From positions 1 through 13,776 of the forward strand of contig UQAU01000044.1 in the NCBI GenBank assembly GCA_900539035.1: DNA of 13,776 bases, written 5' to 3'. Positions within the stretch are counted from its first letter, which is position 1, and every line of letters begins with the position of its first letter. The translations under genes and the position numbers were made by a program. The notes under the pieces were generated by a model, which was not told the DNA's origin, searched no databases, and saw only the letters and a list, made by a program, of their open reading frames with translations. The DNA is from an uncultured Collinsella sp. GTDB lineage: Bacteria; Actinomycetota; Coriobacteriia; Coriobacteriales; Coriobacteriaceae. Shown here one piece after another: positions 6,401 to 13,670 of the stretch.

Positions 6401-6430
6401 CTTATTTCGGTAAACGCGCAGGTCAGAGCG

Positions 6431-6463
6431 TTGGTTATGCGATTTAGTTATGCGTTTAACCAA
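6431..6463. promoter_or_regulatory. Repeat cluster in divergent region, possible operator
   Basis: TTGGTTA at 6431-6437 is perfectly inverted as TAACCAA at 6457-6463. Between them the 8-mer GTTATGCG occurs twice in direct orientation (6434-6441 and 6447-6454), 13 bp apart. The site lies between the EIIBC promoter and the LacI-family gene. Binding by that regulator is inferred from position only. Confidence 0.35.
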
Positions 6464-6533
6464 AAATGAATCCTGCGATTTTGCCCTCGATTTCAAAAGT
6501 CAAGAAGTATTTGATTTTCTCGGTAGACGGCAG

Positions 6534-6589
6534 ATGCGCATGCCGGTCACACATTTCGACCCCACCCGTATGCCGCATTTGTTGCATAC
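6534..6589. promoter_or_regulatory. ATGC/GCAT dyads upstream of the LacI-family gene
   Basis: ATGCGCAT (6534-6541) is a perfect palindrome. ATGC-C-GCAT (6570-6578) is another. GTATGC (6568-6573) is inverted as GCATAC (6584-6589). The same ATGC word occurs in both GTTATGCG repeats to the left. LacI-type proteins bind short dyads, so these are candidate operator half-sites. No convincing promoter for the LacI-family gene could be placed here. Confidence 0.3.
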
Positions 6590-6672
6590 TCATATGAAAG
6601 GAAAAAGCCGCTCACCGAAGCGTATCCTTCACCAAGACTCAAAGTCATCATGTTGGAAAATGCTCATCTGTC

Positions 6673-6680
6673 GGAAGGAG
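6673..6680 (+). promoter_or_regulatory. RBS that sets a GTG start for the LacI-family gene
   Basis: GGAAGGAG lies 5 nt before GTG at 6686. The in-frame ATG at 6650 has no purine-rich site before it, and translation from there would add 12 residues not found in LacI N-termini. The GTG start is therefore preferred. Confidence 0.75.
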
Positions 6681-6685
6681 TCGCT

Positions 6686-7696
6686 GTGGCAAAACAGCGC
6701 GTTACGATCGCAGACGTCGCTCGAGAGGCGGGAACCTCGACGGCAAGCGTCTCGTATTACCTCAACGACAAACGAGAAAAGCTTAGCGAGAAGACGCAGA
6801 ACAAAATCGCGCGCGTCATTAAGGAACTCGGATACGTTCCCAACGCCCAAGCGCAGACGCTCACCGGCAAGCAAACCCACGTCATTGCCATCATCATTTT
6901 GGATAACACCAACAAATGGGCGGGGCTCGTTCTCAATGGCATGGAGCAGGTCATGCTCCCCGCGGGCTACCAGACGGTCGTTTGCACGAGCAACTTTAAC
7001 CCCGAGACCGAGCTCATGTACGTCGACAAGATGCTCTCGCTGGGCGTCGATGGCTTTATCATCCAGCCCACGGCAAACTTCAAAGCCGTGCATGACCGCA
7101 TTAGGCGCGCCGGCAAGCCGGTCGTCTTTTTCGATGCGGCCATCTATAGCCCAGGTACCAGCTGGATCAAAACCAACCTTTACGACGGCGTGTACAACGC
7201 CACACAGACACTCCTCGACGCCGGCTACGAAGATTTCTTTTCCATTGCCGCCAACATGACCGAGATGCGCACCCGCATGGAGCGTTTTCAGGGGTATGCC
7301 GAGGCGCTGGCAGCGAACGGGCAGCTCTACAAAGCGATTCCCATCGATCACAACAAGCCGTCAATCAACGAGCTCACCGAATACTTTAAATTCAAGTTCA
7401 ATCCCGCCAAGCGAACCCTTATCTTCGTGCAAAATCAGTGGGCACTTCCCCGTGTCTACAAGGCGCTTCAGCCAATGGCCCATCTGCTTCCGCAGCAAAT
7501 CGGCCTTTTGGGACTCAACTGCGAAGACTGGACTAATCTCACCACACCGACCGTCTCCACCATCATCGAGCCCGTCGACCAAGAAGGTCGCGAAGCAGCC
7601 GAGATGCTGCTCGCCCTACTTGACGGAAGCAGCGAACCCGGCGAGCAGCGCATTCTCGAGTGCAAGCTCAACTGGCTCGACTCCACCTCGATCTAG
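6686..7696 (+). CDS. LacI/GalR-family transcriptional regulator
   Basis: This 336-residue protein (GTG start at 6686) has the LacI helix-turn-helix at residues 6-27 (VTIADVAREAGTSTASVSYY), followed by the hinge helix region (GYVPNAQAQTLTGK). From about residue 55 it has a periplasmic-binding-protein-like sugar sensor ending in the usual effector and dimer core (GLLGLNCEDWTNLTTPTVSTI). It is transcribed away from the PTS operon across 415 bp containing several dyads. It most likely represses or tunes that operon in response to the sugar or a phosphorylated intermediate. The ligand cannot be read from sequence. Residues 17-18 of the LacI recognition helix align with Thr-Ala here. No terminator is visible after it. 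Confidence 0.92.
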   Translation: MAKQRVTIADVAREAGTSTASVSYYLNDKREKLSEKTQNKIARVIKELGYVPNAQAQTLTGKQTHVIAIIILDNTNKWAGLVLNGMEQVMLPAGYQTVVCTSNFNPETELMYVDKMLSLGVDGFIIQPTANFKAVHDRIRRAGKPVVFFDAAIYSPGTSWIKTNLYDGVYNATQTLLDAGYEDFFSIAANMTEMRTRMERFQGYAEALAANGQLYKAIPIDHNKPSINELTEYFKFKFNPAKRTLIFVQNQWALPRVYKALQPMAHLLPQQIGLLGLNCEDWTNLTTPTVSTIIEPVDQEGREAAEMLLALLDGSSEPGEQRILECKLNWLDSTSI

Positions 7697-7815
7697 ACCG
7701 CGGGACAAATGAATCAGTAGCGTCTATCCCAAATCTTGAGTATTTGTTCGACAGAACGGCCCCTGCCGGCTCCTGCTAGACTGGTAGATTCCCAACCGTC
7801 CATCCAGGAGCCTCA

Positions 7816-8799
7816 ATGTCGCGCAAGCCCGCCTACAAGCAAGTACTTTCCATCGGCACCGCCGTGGTGCTGGGGTTTGCGCTGTTCACAGGGTCGCTCG
7901 ACGGGGCGCCCAAGCTGTTGTCGCCGCAAAGCGATGAGCAGGCGGTAGCTCTGGCCGAGAAACAAAACGAGAGTCCCAGCCGCACCGACGACGAGGCGGA
8001 CCTGGTCGCCCGGCTCGAATCGGGAACAGCGAGTTCCTCGGACTCTCAAAATAGCCAAGACTCTGGCGATGGCTCCGATTCCGCCGCAACCGACACCGGC
8101 GACGGCGCTTCCGCGGACAGCGCCGCCGCCCCCATCGACGAGGTCGAAAACCCCGACCTCAACCGCGCCCGCGGTGTTTATCTCAGCAGCATTCCCGACT
8201 ATGCCGGCAACCCCTACGTTGCCCTTCGCGCCAACAGCACGCACCCGCTCGGCACACCGTCATTCACGCTCGATGAATACGAGCGCGCCACCGAAGAGGG
8301 CTGCTTTAAGAAGTTCTCCAAGCTCGACAGCCTGGGCCGCACCCGCAAAGCACTCGCCTGCGTGGGCCCCGAATCACTCGGTCAAGGCGAGCGCGGCGAT
8401 ATCTCGCGTATCCATCCCGCCGGATGGCACCAGCAGCGCTACGACTTTATTCCGGGCCAGAGCCTCTACAACCGCTGCCACCTTATCGCCTGGTCGCTCT
8501 GCGGCGAAAACGCCAACCGCAAAAATCTCCTCACCGGCACGCGCTATCTCAACGAAACGGGCATGCTGCCGTTTGAGGAGCAGATTCTCGGCTACATCCG
8601 CGACACGGGCAACCATGTGCTCTACCGCGTCACGCCCATGTATAACGAAGAGGAACTTGTCTGCCGTGGCGTGCGCCTTGAGGCGCAATCGGTCGAGGAC
8701 CACGGCAAGACCCTCTGCTTCCACGTATATTGCTACAACCTGCAGCCGCACGTGCAGATCGACTACGCCACCGGCCGCAATCAGGCCTCGGGAGACTAG
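7816..8799 (+). CDS. Membrane-anchored DNA/RNA non-specific endonuclease (EndA-like family)
   Basis: This 327-residue protein starts with a positively charged end and one hydrophobic segment (about 9-27), a signal anchor or signal peptide. A Ser/Asp/Gly/Ala-rich stalk (about 66-106) follows, then the nuclease domain (about 115-320). The catalytic region reads YNRCHLIAW (218-226), with His222 as the probable general base, and ENANRKNLLTGTRY (231-244), with a metal-binding asparagine in it. This NRCH form is common in Gram-positive relatives of pneumococcal EndA, which has DRGH. GNHVLYRVTP and YCYNLQP are further family landmarks. It should act outside the membrane on DNA or RNA, in nutrient scavenging, defence or DNA uptake; no competence genes lie nearby. 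The ATG follows AGGAG by 5 nt. It is 119 nt after the regulator gene, with no clear functional link. Confidence 0.88.
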   Translation: MSRKPAYKQVLSIGTAVVLGFALFTGSLDGAPKLLSPQSDEQAVALAEKQNESPSRTDDEADLVARLESGTASSSDSQNSQDSGDGSDSAATDTGDGASADSAAAPIDEVENPDLNRARGVYLSSIPDYAGNPYVALRANSTHPLGTPSFTLDEYERATEEGCFKKFSKLDSLGRTRKALACVGPESLGQGERGDISRIHPAGWHQQRYDFIPGQSLYNRCHLIAWSLCGENANRKNLLTGTRYLNETGMLPFEEQILGYIRDTGNHVLYRVTPMYNEEELVCRGVRLEAQSVEDHGKTLCFHVYCYNLQPHVQIDYATGRNQASGD

Positions 8800-8860
8800 G
8801 ACCGACCAAGCTGCCCCAAAGCCTAAAATGATCCGTTTTCCTCCGTCCCCCGGGGATCAA

Positions 8861-8893
8861 AAGGGCCGCCCTGGATTGCCCAGAGCGGCCCTT
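8861..8893 (-). terminator. Terminator between endonuclease and EF-G-like genes
   Basis: AAGGGCCGC (8861-8869) pairs with GCGGCCCTT (8885-8893). After one C-A mismatch, CTGG (8871-8874) pairs with CCAG (8880-8883), around a 5-nt loop. On the minus strand the stem runs into TTTTG, which fits termination 35 nt after the EF-G-like stop. On the plus strand no T-run follows, so the endonuclease gene gets at best weak termination here. Confidence 0.7.
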
Positions 8894-8927
8894 GCACCGG
8901 CATGTATGTTGCAGGCAACGCCACACG

Positions 8928-11003
8928 CTACTTGGCGCGGCCCTCCTCATAGCGCTCCACGAGCTTGGCCTGAACGTCATAAGGCACCTGCTCGTAGCCA
9001 GCGGGCTTCATGGTAAAGTCGCCCGTGCCGCGCGTGATAGAACGTAGACGCGTCGAATAATCCGTCAGTTCTGCCAGCGGCGCCTGGGCAATGACCACGG
9101 TATCGCCGCGCTCATCGGTCTCCATACCCGTCACGCGACCGCGCGAGGCCGAGATGTCGCCCATCACGGCGCCGGCGTAGCTCTCGGGAATAGTCACCGT
9201 GATTTCCTCGATGGGCTCCAGCACCACCGGGTCGGCATCGGCACATGCCTTGCGCAGGCCGATGCGAGCCGCCGCGCGGAACGCCATCTCGTTGGAGTCG
9301 ACGCTGTGATACGAGCCGTCGTACACAGCCACGCGAATGCCCGTGAGCGGATAGCCGGCAATAATACCGTCCTTCATGGTCTCCTGGACGCCCTTGTCCA
9401 CGGCGGGGATGAGCGAGCGCGGGATGCGGCCACCCACGACCTCGTCAACAAACTCATAGCCGTCGCTCGTACCGTCGGGCCCAATGAGCGGCTCAACGCG
9501 CAGCCAGCAGTCGCCATACTGACCGGCACCGCCAGTCTGCTTCTTGTGGCGGCCCTGGGCACTCGCCGTGCGGCGAATGGTCTCGCGATACGGGATGCGA
9601 ATCGGCACGCTTTTGGCCACGACCTTGGTGCGATCCTCAAGGCGATTGAGCAACACCGAAACCTGCGCCTCACCCACGGCGGAGATGATGGTCTGGCCGG
9701 TCTCCTCGTCGCGGTCGATGCTCATAGTCGGATCAGCCTTGCACGCCTTCTCGATAAACGTGTAGAGCTTCTCTTCGTCCCCGCGATTCTCGGCCTCGAT
9801 GGCAATGCGGTACTGCGAGTTGGGGAACTTAAACGCCGCAGCCTCGACCTTGCCGGTAATCGAGAGCGTATCACCCGTCTCTGCCGCCAACTTGGGCGCC
9901 ACGATAATGTCGCCGGCATAGGCATGGCCAACCTCGGTCATATCGCGGCCGCACATCACATACAGGTGAGCCAGACGGTCGCCCTTGCGCGTGCGCGCGT
10001 TGACCAGCTCAAGGCCCGGCTCAAGCGTACCCGTCAGCACCTTGATAAAGCTGATGCGACCCTGCTGCGGATCGGCCAGGGTCTTAAACACAAACGCCAC
10101 CGGGCGGTCATCGTCACTCGAAATCTTAAGCGAATCGCCGTCGATGAGCGGCATCTCGCCGTAGTCCGTCGGCGCCGGGAAGTACGTGGCGATGTCGTCC
10201 ATCAGCGAGTTGACGCCCTGCTCCTTAATGCAATCGCCCGCAAAGACCGGCACAAAGATGCGCTCGGCGATCGCCTTCGACAGCAGGCCTTCAAGCTCCT
10301 CCTGCGTCAGCGTCTCCTCGCCTTCCAGGTACTTCATCATCAGCTCATCGTCAGCCTCGGCCACCAGCTCGCACAGATGGTCATGGGCTTCCTCGGCCTG
10401 GGCACGATACTCCTCGGGAATCTCCGACTCAACGGCTTCGGTGCCGTTGCAGTGGCGCGCCTTCATGCGCACCAGGTCGATGATGCCGTCAAAGTCCTCG
10501 CCCTCGCCCCAGGGAAGGGTCACGGCGCCCAGGCGCGTGCCAAAGCGCTCTTGCAGCAGGTCCATCGTGGTCGCAAAGCTGGCCTCGGAGCGCGACAGGC
10601 GGTTTACGAACACCGCACGCGCCAGGCGCAGGTCCTCGGCGGCATACCAGAGCTTAACCGTCGTAGGCTGTGGGCCGGCCTCGGCGTCGACCACAAACAG
10701 AGCCGTCTCGCAGACGCTCATCGCGGCAAAGGCGTCGCCGATAAAATCGGGGTAGCACGGGGCATCGAGCACATTGATGCGCGCGCCCTTCCAGTCGATC
10801 GGCGCAATGGTCGTCGAGATGGAAAACGCACGCTTGACCTCTTCGGGGTCATAGTCGAGCGTGGGCTTGGTGCCGTCGTGGCCGCCCAGGCGGGCGGTCT
10901 TACCGGAAAGGTGGAGCATGGCCTCGGCGAGTGAAGTCTTGCCCACCCCGCCTTGGCCTACGAGCACCACGTTCCTTACGTTACCGGTCTTGGGAGCACC
11001 CAT
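8928..11003 (-). CDS. EF-G-like translation factor paralogue with altered GTPase motifs
   Basis: This 691-residue protein has the five-domain EF-G layout. Domain IV-V landmarks are kept: RETIRRT, HKKQTGGAGQYG, and GAVMGDISASRGRVTGME near the C-terminus. The G domain is unusual. The P-loop is GQGGVGKTS (16-24) instead of GHVDAGKTT. Switch II is DAPCYPDF (80-87) instead of DTPGHVDF, so both the invariant glycine and the catalytic histidine are replaced. The base-specificity motif is NRLS (134-137) instead of NKxD. It may bind nucleotide but hydrolyse it poorly or not at all. Second EF-G paralogues of this kind occur in Actinobacteria and their role is not well settled. The ATG at 11003 follows AAGGAGG by 5 nt; the in-frame TTG at 11114 would add a non-homologous extension. 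It appears to be transcribed alone. Confidence 0.88.
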   Translation of the reverse strand: MGAPKTGNVRNVVLVGQGGVGKTSLAEAMLHLSGKTARLGGHDGTKPTLDYDPEEVKRAFSISTTIAPIDWKGARINVLDAPCYPDFIGDAFAAMSVCETALFVVDAEAGPQPTTVKLWYAAEDLRLARAVFVNRLSRSEASFATTMDLLQERFGTRLGAVTLPWGEGEDFDGIIDLVRMKARHCNGTEAVESEIPEEYRAQAEEAHDHLCELVAEADDELMMKYLEGEETLTQEELEGLLSKAIAERIFVPVFAGDCIKEQGVNSLMDDIATYFPAPTDYGEMPLIDGDSLKISSDDDRPVAFVFKTLADPQQGRISFIKVLTGTLEPGLELVNARTRKGDRLAHLYVMCGRDMTEVGHAYAGDIIVAPKLAAETGDTLSITGKVEAAAFKFPNSQYRIAIEAENRGDEEKLYTFIEKACKADPTMSIDRDEETGQTIISAVGEAQVSVLLNRLEDRTKVVAKSVPIRIPYRETIRRTASAQGRHKKQTGGAGQYGDCWLRVEPLIGPDGTSDGYEFVDEVVGGRIPRSLIPAVDKGVQETMKDGIIAGYPLTGIRVAVYDGSYHSVDSNEMAFRAAARIGLRKACADADPVVLEPIEEITVTIPESYAGAVMGDISASRGRVTGMETDERGDTVVIAQAPLAELTDYSTRLRSITRGTGDFTMKPAGYEQVPYDVQAKLVERYEEGRAK

Positions 11004-11246
11004 GATGACCTCCTTGCAGGGCCGCGCGCAATGCGCGACGCCAACGGGGAGAGTTCGCGGTCGGTGCCATCCCGGGAGCAGCATGGTCGGCAGCCGAGCC
11101 GACTCACCCTCCAAATGTCCTATGCCACCACCCTACCCTCACGGGCGACCGTCCATGCACACCTTTCGGCACACGTATGAATACAGGCGGCGAGAGGAAG
11201 AGACAAGCTTGTGAGGCGATTATTGAACCCCGTCGATGCAAACAAA
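11004..11246 (-). promoter_or_regulatory. Upstream region of the EF-G-like gene with weak candidate promoter
   Basis: No gene is seen in this stretch. On the minus strand TTGTCT (11206-11201) and TATTCA (11183-11178) are 17 nt apart, a weak promoter match that would give a leader of about 165 nt. Near the gene, CGCGC-AAT-GCGCG (11025-11037) forms a tight hairpin ahead of the RBS. The region is otherwise unremarkable; promoter assignment is tentative. Confidence 0.25.
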
Positions 11247-11280
11247 AAGCCGCCACAGACCGTAAGACCTGCGGCGGCTT
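11247..11280 (-). terminator. Terminator of the amino-acid ABC transporter operon
   Basis: AAGCCGCC (11247-11254) pairs with GGCGGCTT (11273-11280). After one mismatch, CAG (11256-11258) pairs with CTG (11269-11271), around a 10-nt loop. On the minus strand the stem is followed by TTTTTGTTTG. It lies 33 nt past the ATPase stop. It is a textbook intrinsic terminator and separates this operon from the EF-G-like gene. Confidence 0.85.
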
Positions 11281-11313
11281 CGCCTCAATTAATAGTTGAG
11301 TAAATACCTGAGC

Positions 11314-12078
11314 CTATCCCTCGATACGGCTCAAGAACTCACGGGTGCGCTGCTCGCGCGGATGGTCGATGACCTGCTCGGCAGGACCCTCCTCGACAAT
11401 ACGACCGCCATCCATAAAGACCACGCGGTCGGCAACATCGCGCGCAAACTGCATTGCGTGGGTCACGATCACCATCGTCATATTCTGCGCGGCAAGGTCT
11501 TTAATGACATGCAGCACCTCGGCCGTCAGCTCGGGATCGAGTGCCGAGGTCGGCTCGTCAAAGAATAAGATTTCCGGATCGAGCGCCAGGGCGCGGGCAA
11601 TACTCACGCGCTGCTGCTGACCGCCCGAAAGCTCACATGGCACCTCACTCTCGTTACCCGTAAGCCCCATCTGTGTAATAAGCTCGTGTGCACGGGCCTC
11701 CGCCTGCTCGCGCGGACGCTTAAGCACACGAATCGGCGCATCGATGATGTTTTTCATCACGGTATAGTGCGGGAACAGGTTGTAATTTTGGAACACCAGG
11801 CCGAATCGCGAGCGCGCCCGCTTGGGCACATCGCCCTTCGCATAGACCGCGCCCGAACCCGCATCCGTCGCAACGGCAAGGTCACCAAACGAGAGCGAGC
11901 CTCCGTCGAGTGTCTCGAGCAGCGTGGCACACCGCAGCAGCGTGGACTTGCCGCCACCCGAAGGCCCGATAATCGCCACGACCTCGCCACGCTTCACCTC
12001 AAGCGAGATATCCTTGAGCACCTCATTGCCGCCAAACGCCTTACGCGCGTTCGATATATTCATTACCGAATTAATCAT
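11314..12078 (-). CDS. Polar amino-acid ABC transporter, ATP-binding protein (GlnQ-like)
   Basis: This 254-residue cytoplasmic ATPase powers the importer. It has Walker A GPSGGGKST (38-46), a Q-loop at Gln97 (FQNYNLFPH), the signature LSGGQQQR (150-157), Walker B ILFFDEPTSALD (170-181) and a switch histidine in VTHAMQF (about 207). All catalytic residues are present. An insert of about 20 residues rich in Ala/Gly/Lys (68-90) precedes the Q-loop, slightly longer than in E. coli GlnQ. The ATG at 12078 overlaps the permease stop (ATGATTAA), implying coupled translation; the ATG at 12063 is a second possibility. The RBS is weak for either. Confidence 0.92.
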   Translation of the reverse strand: MINSVMNISNARKAFGGNEVLKDISLEVKRGEVVAIIGPSGGGKSTLLRCATLLETLDGGSLSFGDLAVATDAGSGAVYAKGDVPKRARSRFGLVFQNYNLFPHYTVMKNIIDAPIRVLKRPREQAEARAHELITQMGLTGNESEVPCELSGGQQQRVSIARALALDPEILFFDEPTSALDPELTAEVLHVIKDLAAQNMTMVIVTHAMQFARDVADRVVFMDGGRIVEEGPAEQVIDHPREQRTREFLSRIEG

Positions 12079-12724
12079 GGTAGTAATCCAATTTTTTCTC
12101 GGCAGCACCCAACAGCATCTCGACCACACAGTTAAAGACCCAGTAGATCAGTGCCGCAATTGCAAACGGCACCATACTCACTTGAGAGGCAACCAGCGCC
12201 TTGGCCGTCGAGAACATTTCCCCCACGCCGATGGCAAACGCCAGCGACGTGTCTTTGACCAGCGTGATAATCTCGTTGCCCATCGCCGGCAAAATGCGCT
12301 TGGCAACCTGCGGCATCACGATGTACAAAAACGTCTGCAGGCGCGAGTATCCCAGCACCTCGGCGGCCTCATATTGACCGCGCGGAATCGACTGCAGGCC
12401 CGAGCGATAGATCTCGGCAAAGTAGCCGGCGTAGTTGATGATGAACGCCACAACGCACGCCGTCCACTTGGAATCGGGCGTAAGCGAAATGCCGAACACG
12501 TAATACGGGGCAAAGTAGATGGCAAACATCTGCAGCATGAGCGGCGTACCGCGCATGACCGAAATGTAGATGCGCGCAATCCAGCGCAGCGGCGCGACCT
12601 TGCTCATGCGCATAAACGCCACGGGGATCCCCAGGGGAATCGACCCGAGCAGCGTCAGCACAAACAACTGCAAACTGACCAAGAATCCCTGGCCAAGCAT
12701 CTGCATCATGACCTGAATAGACAT
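12071..12724 (-). CDS. Polar amino-acid ABC transporter, permease
   Basis: This 217-residue membrane protein belongs to the HisM/GlnP family. It has about five hydrophobic segments (roughly 13-37, 62-80, 87-107, 152-175, 183-207). The cytoplasmic EAA loop that docks on the ATPase reads EAAEVLGYSRLQTF (119-132), with MPQ further on. VMRGTPLMLQ (57-66) is also typical. The ATG at 12724 shares one base with the binding-protein stop (TAATG), so translation is probably coupled; an in-frame TTG at 12739 is less likely. Only one permease gene is present, so the channel is probably a homodimer. Confidence 0.92.
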   Translation of the reverse strand: MSIQVMMQMLGQGFLVSLQLFVLTLLGSIPLGIPVAFMRMSKVAPLRWIARIYISVMRGTPLMLQMFAIYFAPYYVFGISLTPDSKWTACVVAFIINYAGYFAEIYRSGLQSIPRGQYEAAEVLGYSRLQTFLYIVMPQVAKRILPAMGNEIITLVKDTSLAFAIGVGEMFSTAKALVASQVSMVPFAIAALIYWVFNCVVEMLLGAAEKKLDYYHD

Positions 12725-13584
12725 TACTTGAGCACCCAATTATCGAAAGACAAACCATAGCTTGAATATTTATCGCAGAGGTCCTTGACCGTGCCGTCCT
12801 CGTAGAGCGCCTTGAGCGACTCGGTCACGGCGTCGGCCGACTTGGTGTCGCCCTTCTTAAAGCCGACGGCGTAGTGCTCGCTGGACAGCGGCTCATCAAG
12901 CTGCGTATAAGCATCGGGCTTGGCGGCAAGCTGATACTGGGCAATCGAAAGGTCGCAAGCCACGGCATCGACCGCGCCGCTCTCGAGCTGCATAAAGGCC
13001 GTGTTGTACTCGCCGATCGTGTCGAGCGTGGCAAACGTCGCCGCCAGATCCTTCTGGTCACCCTCAAGCACATCCTGCGCAGCGGAATCGGTCTGGGTAA
13101 TCACGGTCTTGCCGGCAAGATCGTCCCAGCTCTTGATGCCCGCATCCTTCTTGACCACCAGCACCTGCTCGTTGAGCATGTACGGCTCGGAGAACGTGTA
13201 GTCGTCCTCGCGGCCCTCCATGGTAAAGCCGTTCCAGATGCAGTTGATGGCGCCCGAGTTAAGCAGCGTATCCTTGGCATCCCAGTCGATGGCCTCGTAT
13301 TTGACCTCCCAGCCCTGCTTATCGGCAACAGCCTTGGCCAGATCGAGATCAAAGCCGGTGTACTCGCCATCGTCGCCCACAAAGCCGTACGGAGGATAGG
13401 ACTTATCAAAGCCCACCACGAGCTTCTTGGACTCCGCAGCGCCCTTCACATCCTTGGCCGCGGCAGAGCCAGCAGCGGAGCCCTTGCCGGCACCACCGCC
13501 GCAGCCGACAAGACCAAGGCCAAGCACCGTGGCAAACGAGCCGGCTAGACCAACAAACTGACGACGAGACATATCGGTATTCAT
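12724..13584 (-). CDS. Amino-acid ABC transporter substrate-binding lipoprotein (family 3), Tat-type signal
   Basis: This 286-residue protein captures the amino acid outside the cell. The N-terminus has SRRQFVG (6-12), a twin-arginine export motif. A hydrophobic stretch follows, ending in the lipobox LVGC, so Cys28 is the likely lipid-modified residue. A Gly/Ala/Lys-rich linker (29-52) leads to the binding domain: FDKSYPPYGFVG (59-70), YTGFDLDLAKAVA (75-87), IWNGFTMEGRE (116-126) and FSEPY (131-135). Arg125 is the expected clamp for the substrate carboxylate. The family covers glutamine, histidine, arginine and cystine binders; the ligand cannot be named. The ATG at 13584 is preceded by AAGGGGG; a GTG at 13605 is in frame but would place the RBS inside the gene. 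Confidence 0.92.
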   Translation of the reverse strand: MNTDMSRRQFVGLAGSFATVLGLGLVGCGGGAGKGSAAGSAAAKDVKGAAESKKLVVGFDKSYPPYGFVGDDGEYTGFDLDLAKAVADKQGWEVKYEAIDWDAKDTLLNSGAINCIWNGFTMEGREDDYTFSEPYMLNEQVLVVKKDAGIKSWDDLAGKTVITQTDSAAQDVLEGDQKDLAATFATLDTIGEYNTAFMQLESGAVDAVACDLSIAQYQLAAKPDAYTQLDEPLSSEHYAVGFKKGDTKSADAVTESLKALYEDGTVKDLCDKYSSYGLSFDNWVLK

Positions 13585-13602
13585 GGTATTCCCCCTTGGT
13601 GG

Positions 13603-13622
13603 CACTTTAGTTAGGTAAAGTG
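13603..13622. promoter_or_regulatory. Inverted repeat CACTTTA-N6-TAAAGTG, candidate operator
   Basis: CACTTTA at 13603-13609 is perfectly inverted as TAAAGTG at 13616-13622. It lies in the leader of the ABC operon, just ahead of the RBS. A third copy, CACTTTAG at 13647-13654, sits inside the promoter spacer and shares 8 bases with the copy at 13603-13610. This looks like a repressor operator. In RNA the dyad could also form a 7-bp hairpin next to the RBS. Confidence 0.5.
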
Positions 13623-13640
13623 AGTCATGTAACGTTCAGA

Positions 13641-13669
13641 ATCATACACTTTAGCGTGATAGAGCACAA
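13641..13669 (-). promoter_or_regulatory. Promoter of the ABC transporter operon
   Basis: On the minus strand, TTGTGC (13669-13664) and TATGAT (13646-13641) are spaced by 17 nt. The -10 matches 5 of 6 and the -35 3 of 6. Transcription would start near 13634, about 50 nt before the ATG. The CACTTTAG element lies in the spacer next to the -10. Confidence 0.55.
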
Positions 13670-13670
13670 G

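Noticed and set aside
3313..6447. A 1044-codon open frame on the plus strand, antisense to the GatZ-like and EIIBC genes.
   Set aside because: It is the complement of two clear gene families and has no recognisable domain. Long antisense frames are common opposite GC-rich genes with biased third positions.
7697..7815. A terminator or promoter between the LacI-family and endonuclease genes.
   Set aside because: TAGACT near 7777 resembles a -10 but no -35 fits at proper spacing, and no hairpin with a T-run was found.
9306..10934. A 542-codon open frame antisense to the EF-G-like gene.
   Set aside because: Same cause: the opposite strand encodes an unmistakable EF-G-family protein, and this frame has no family features.
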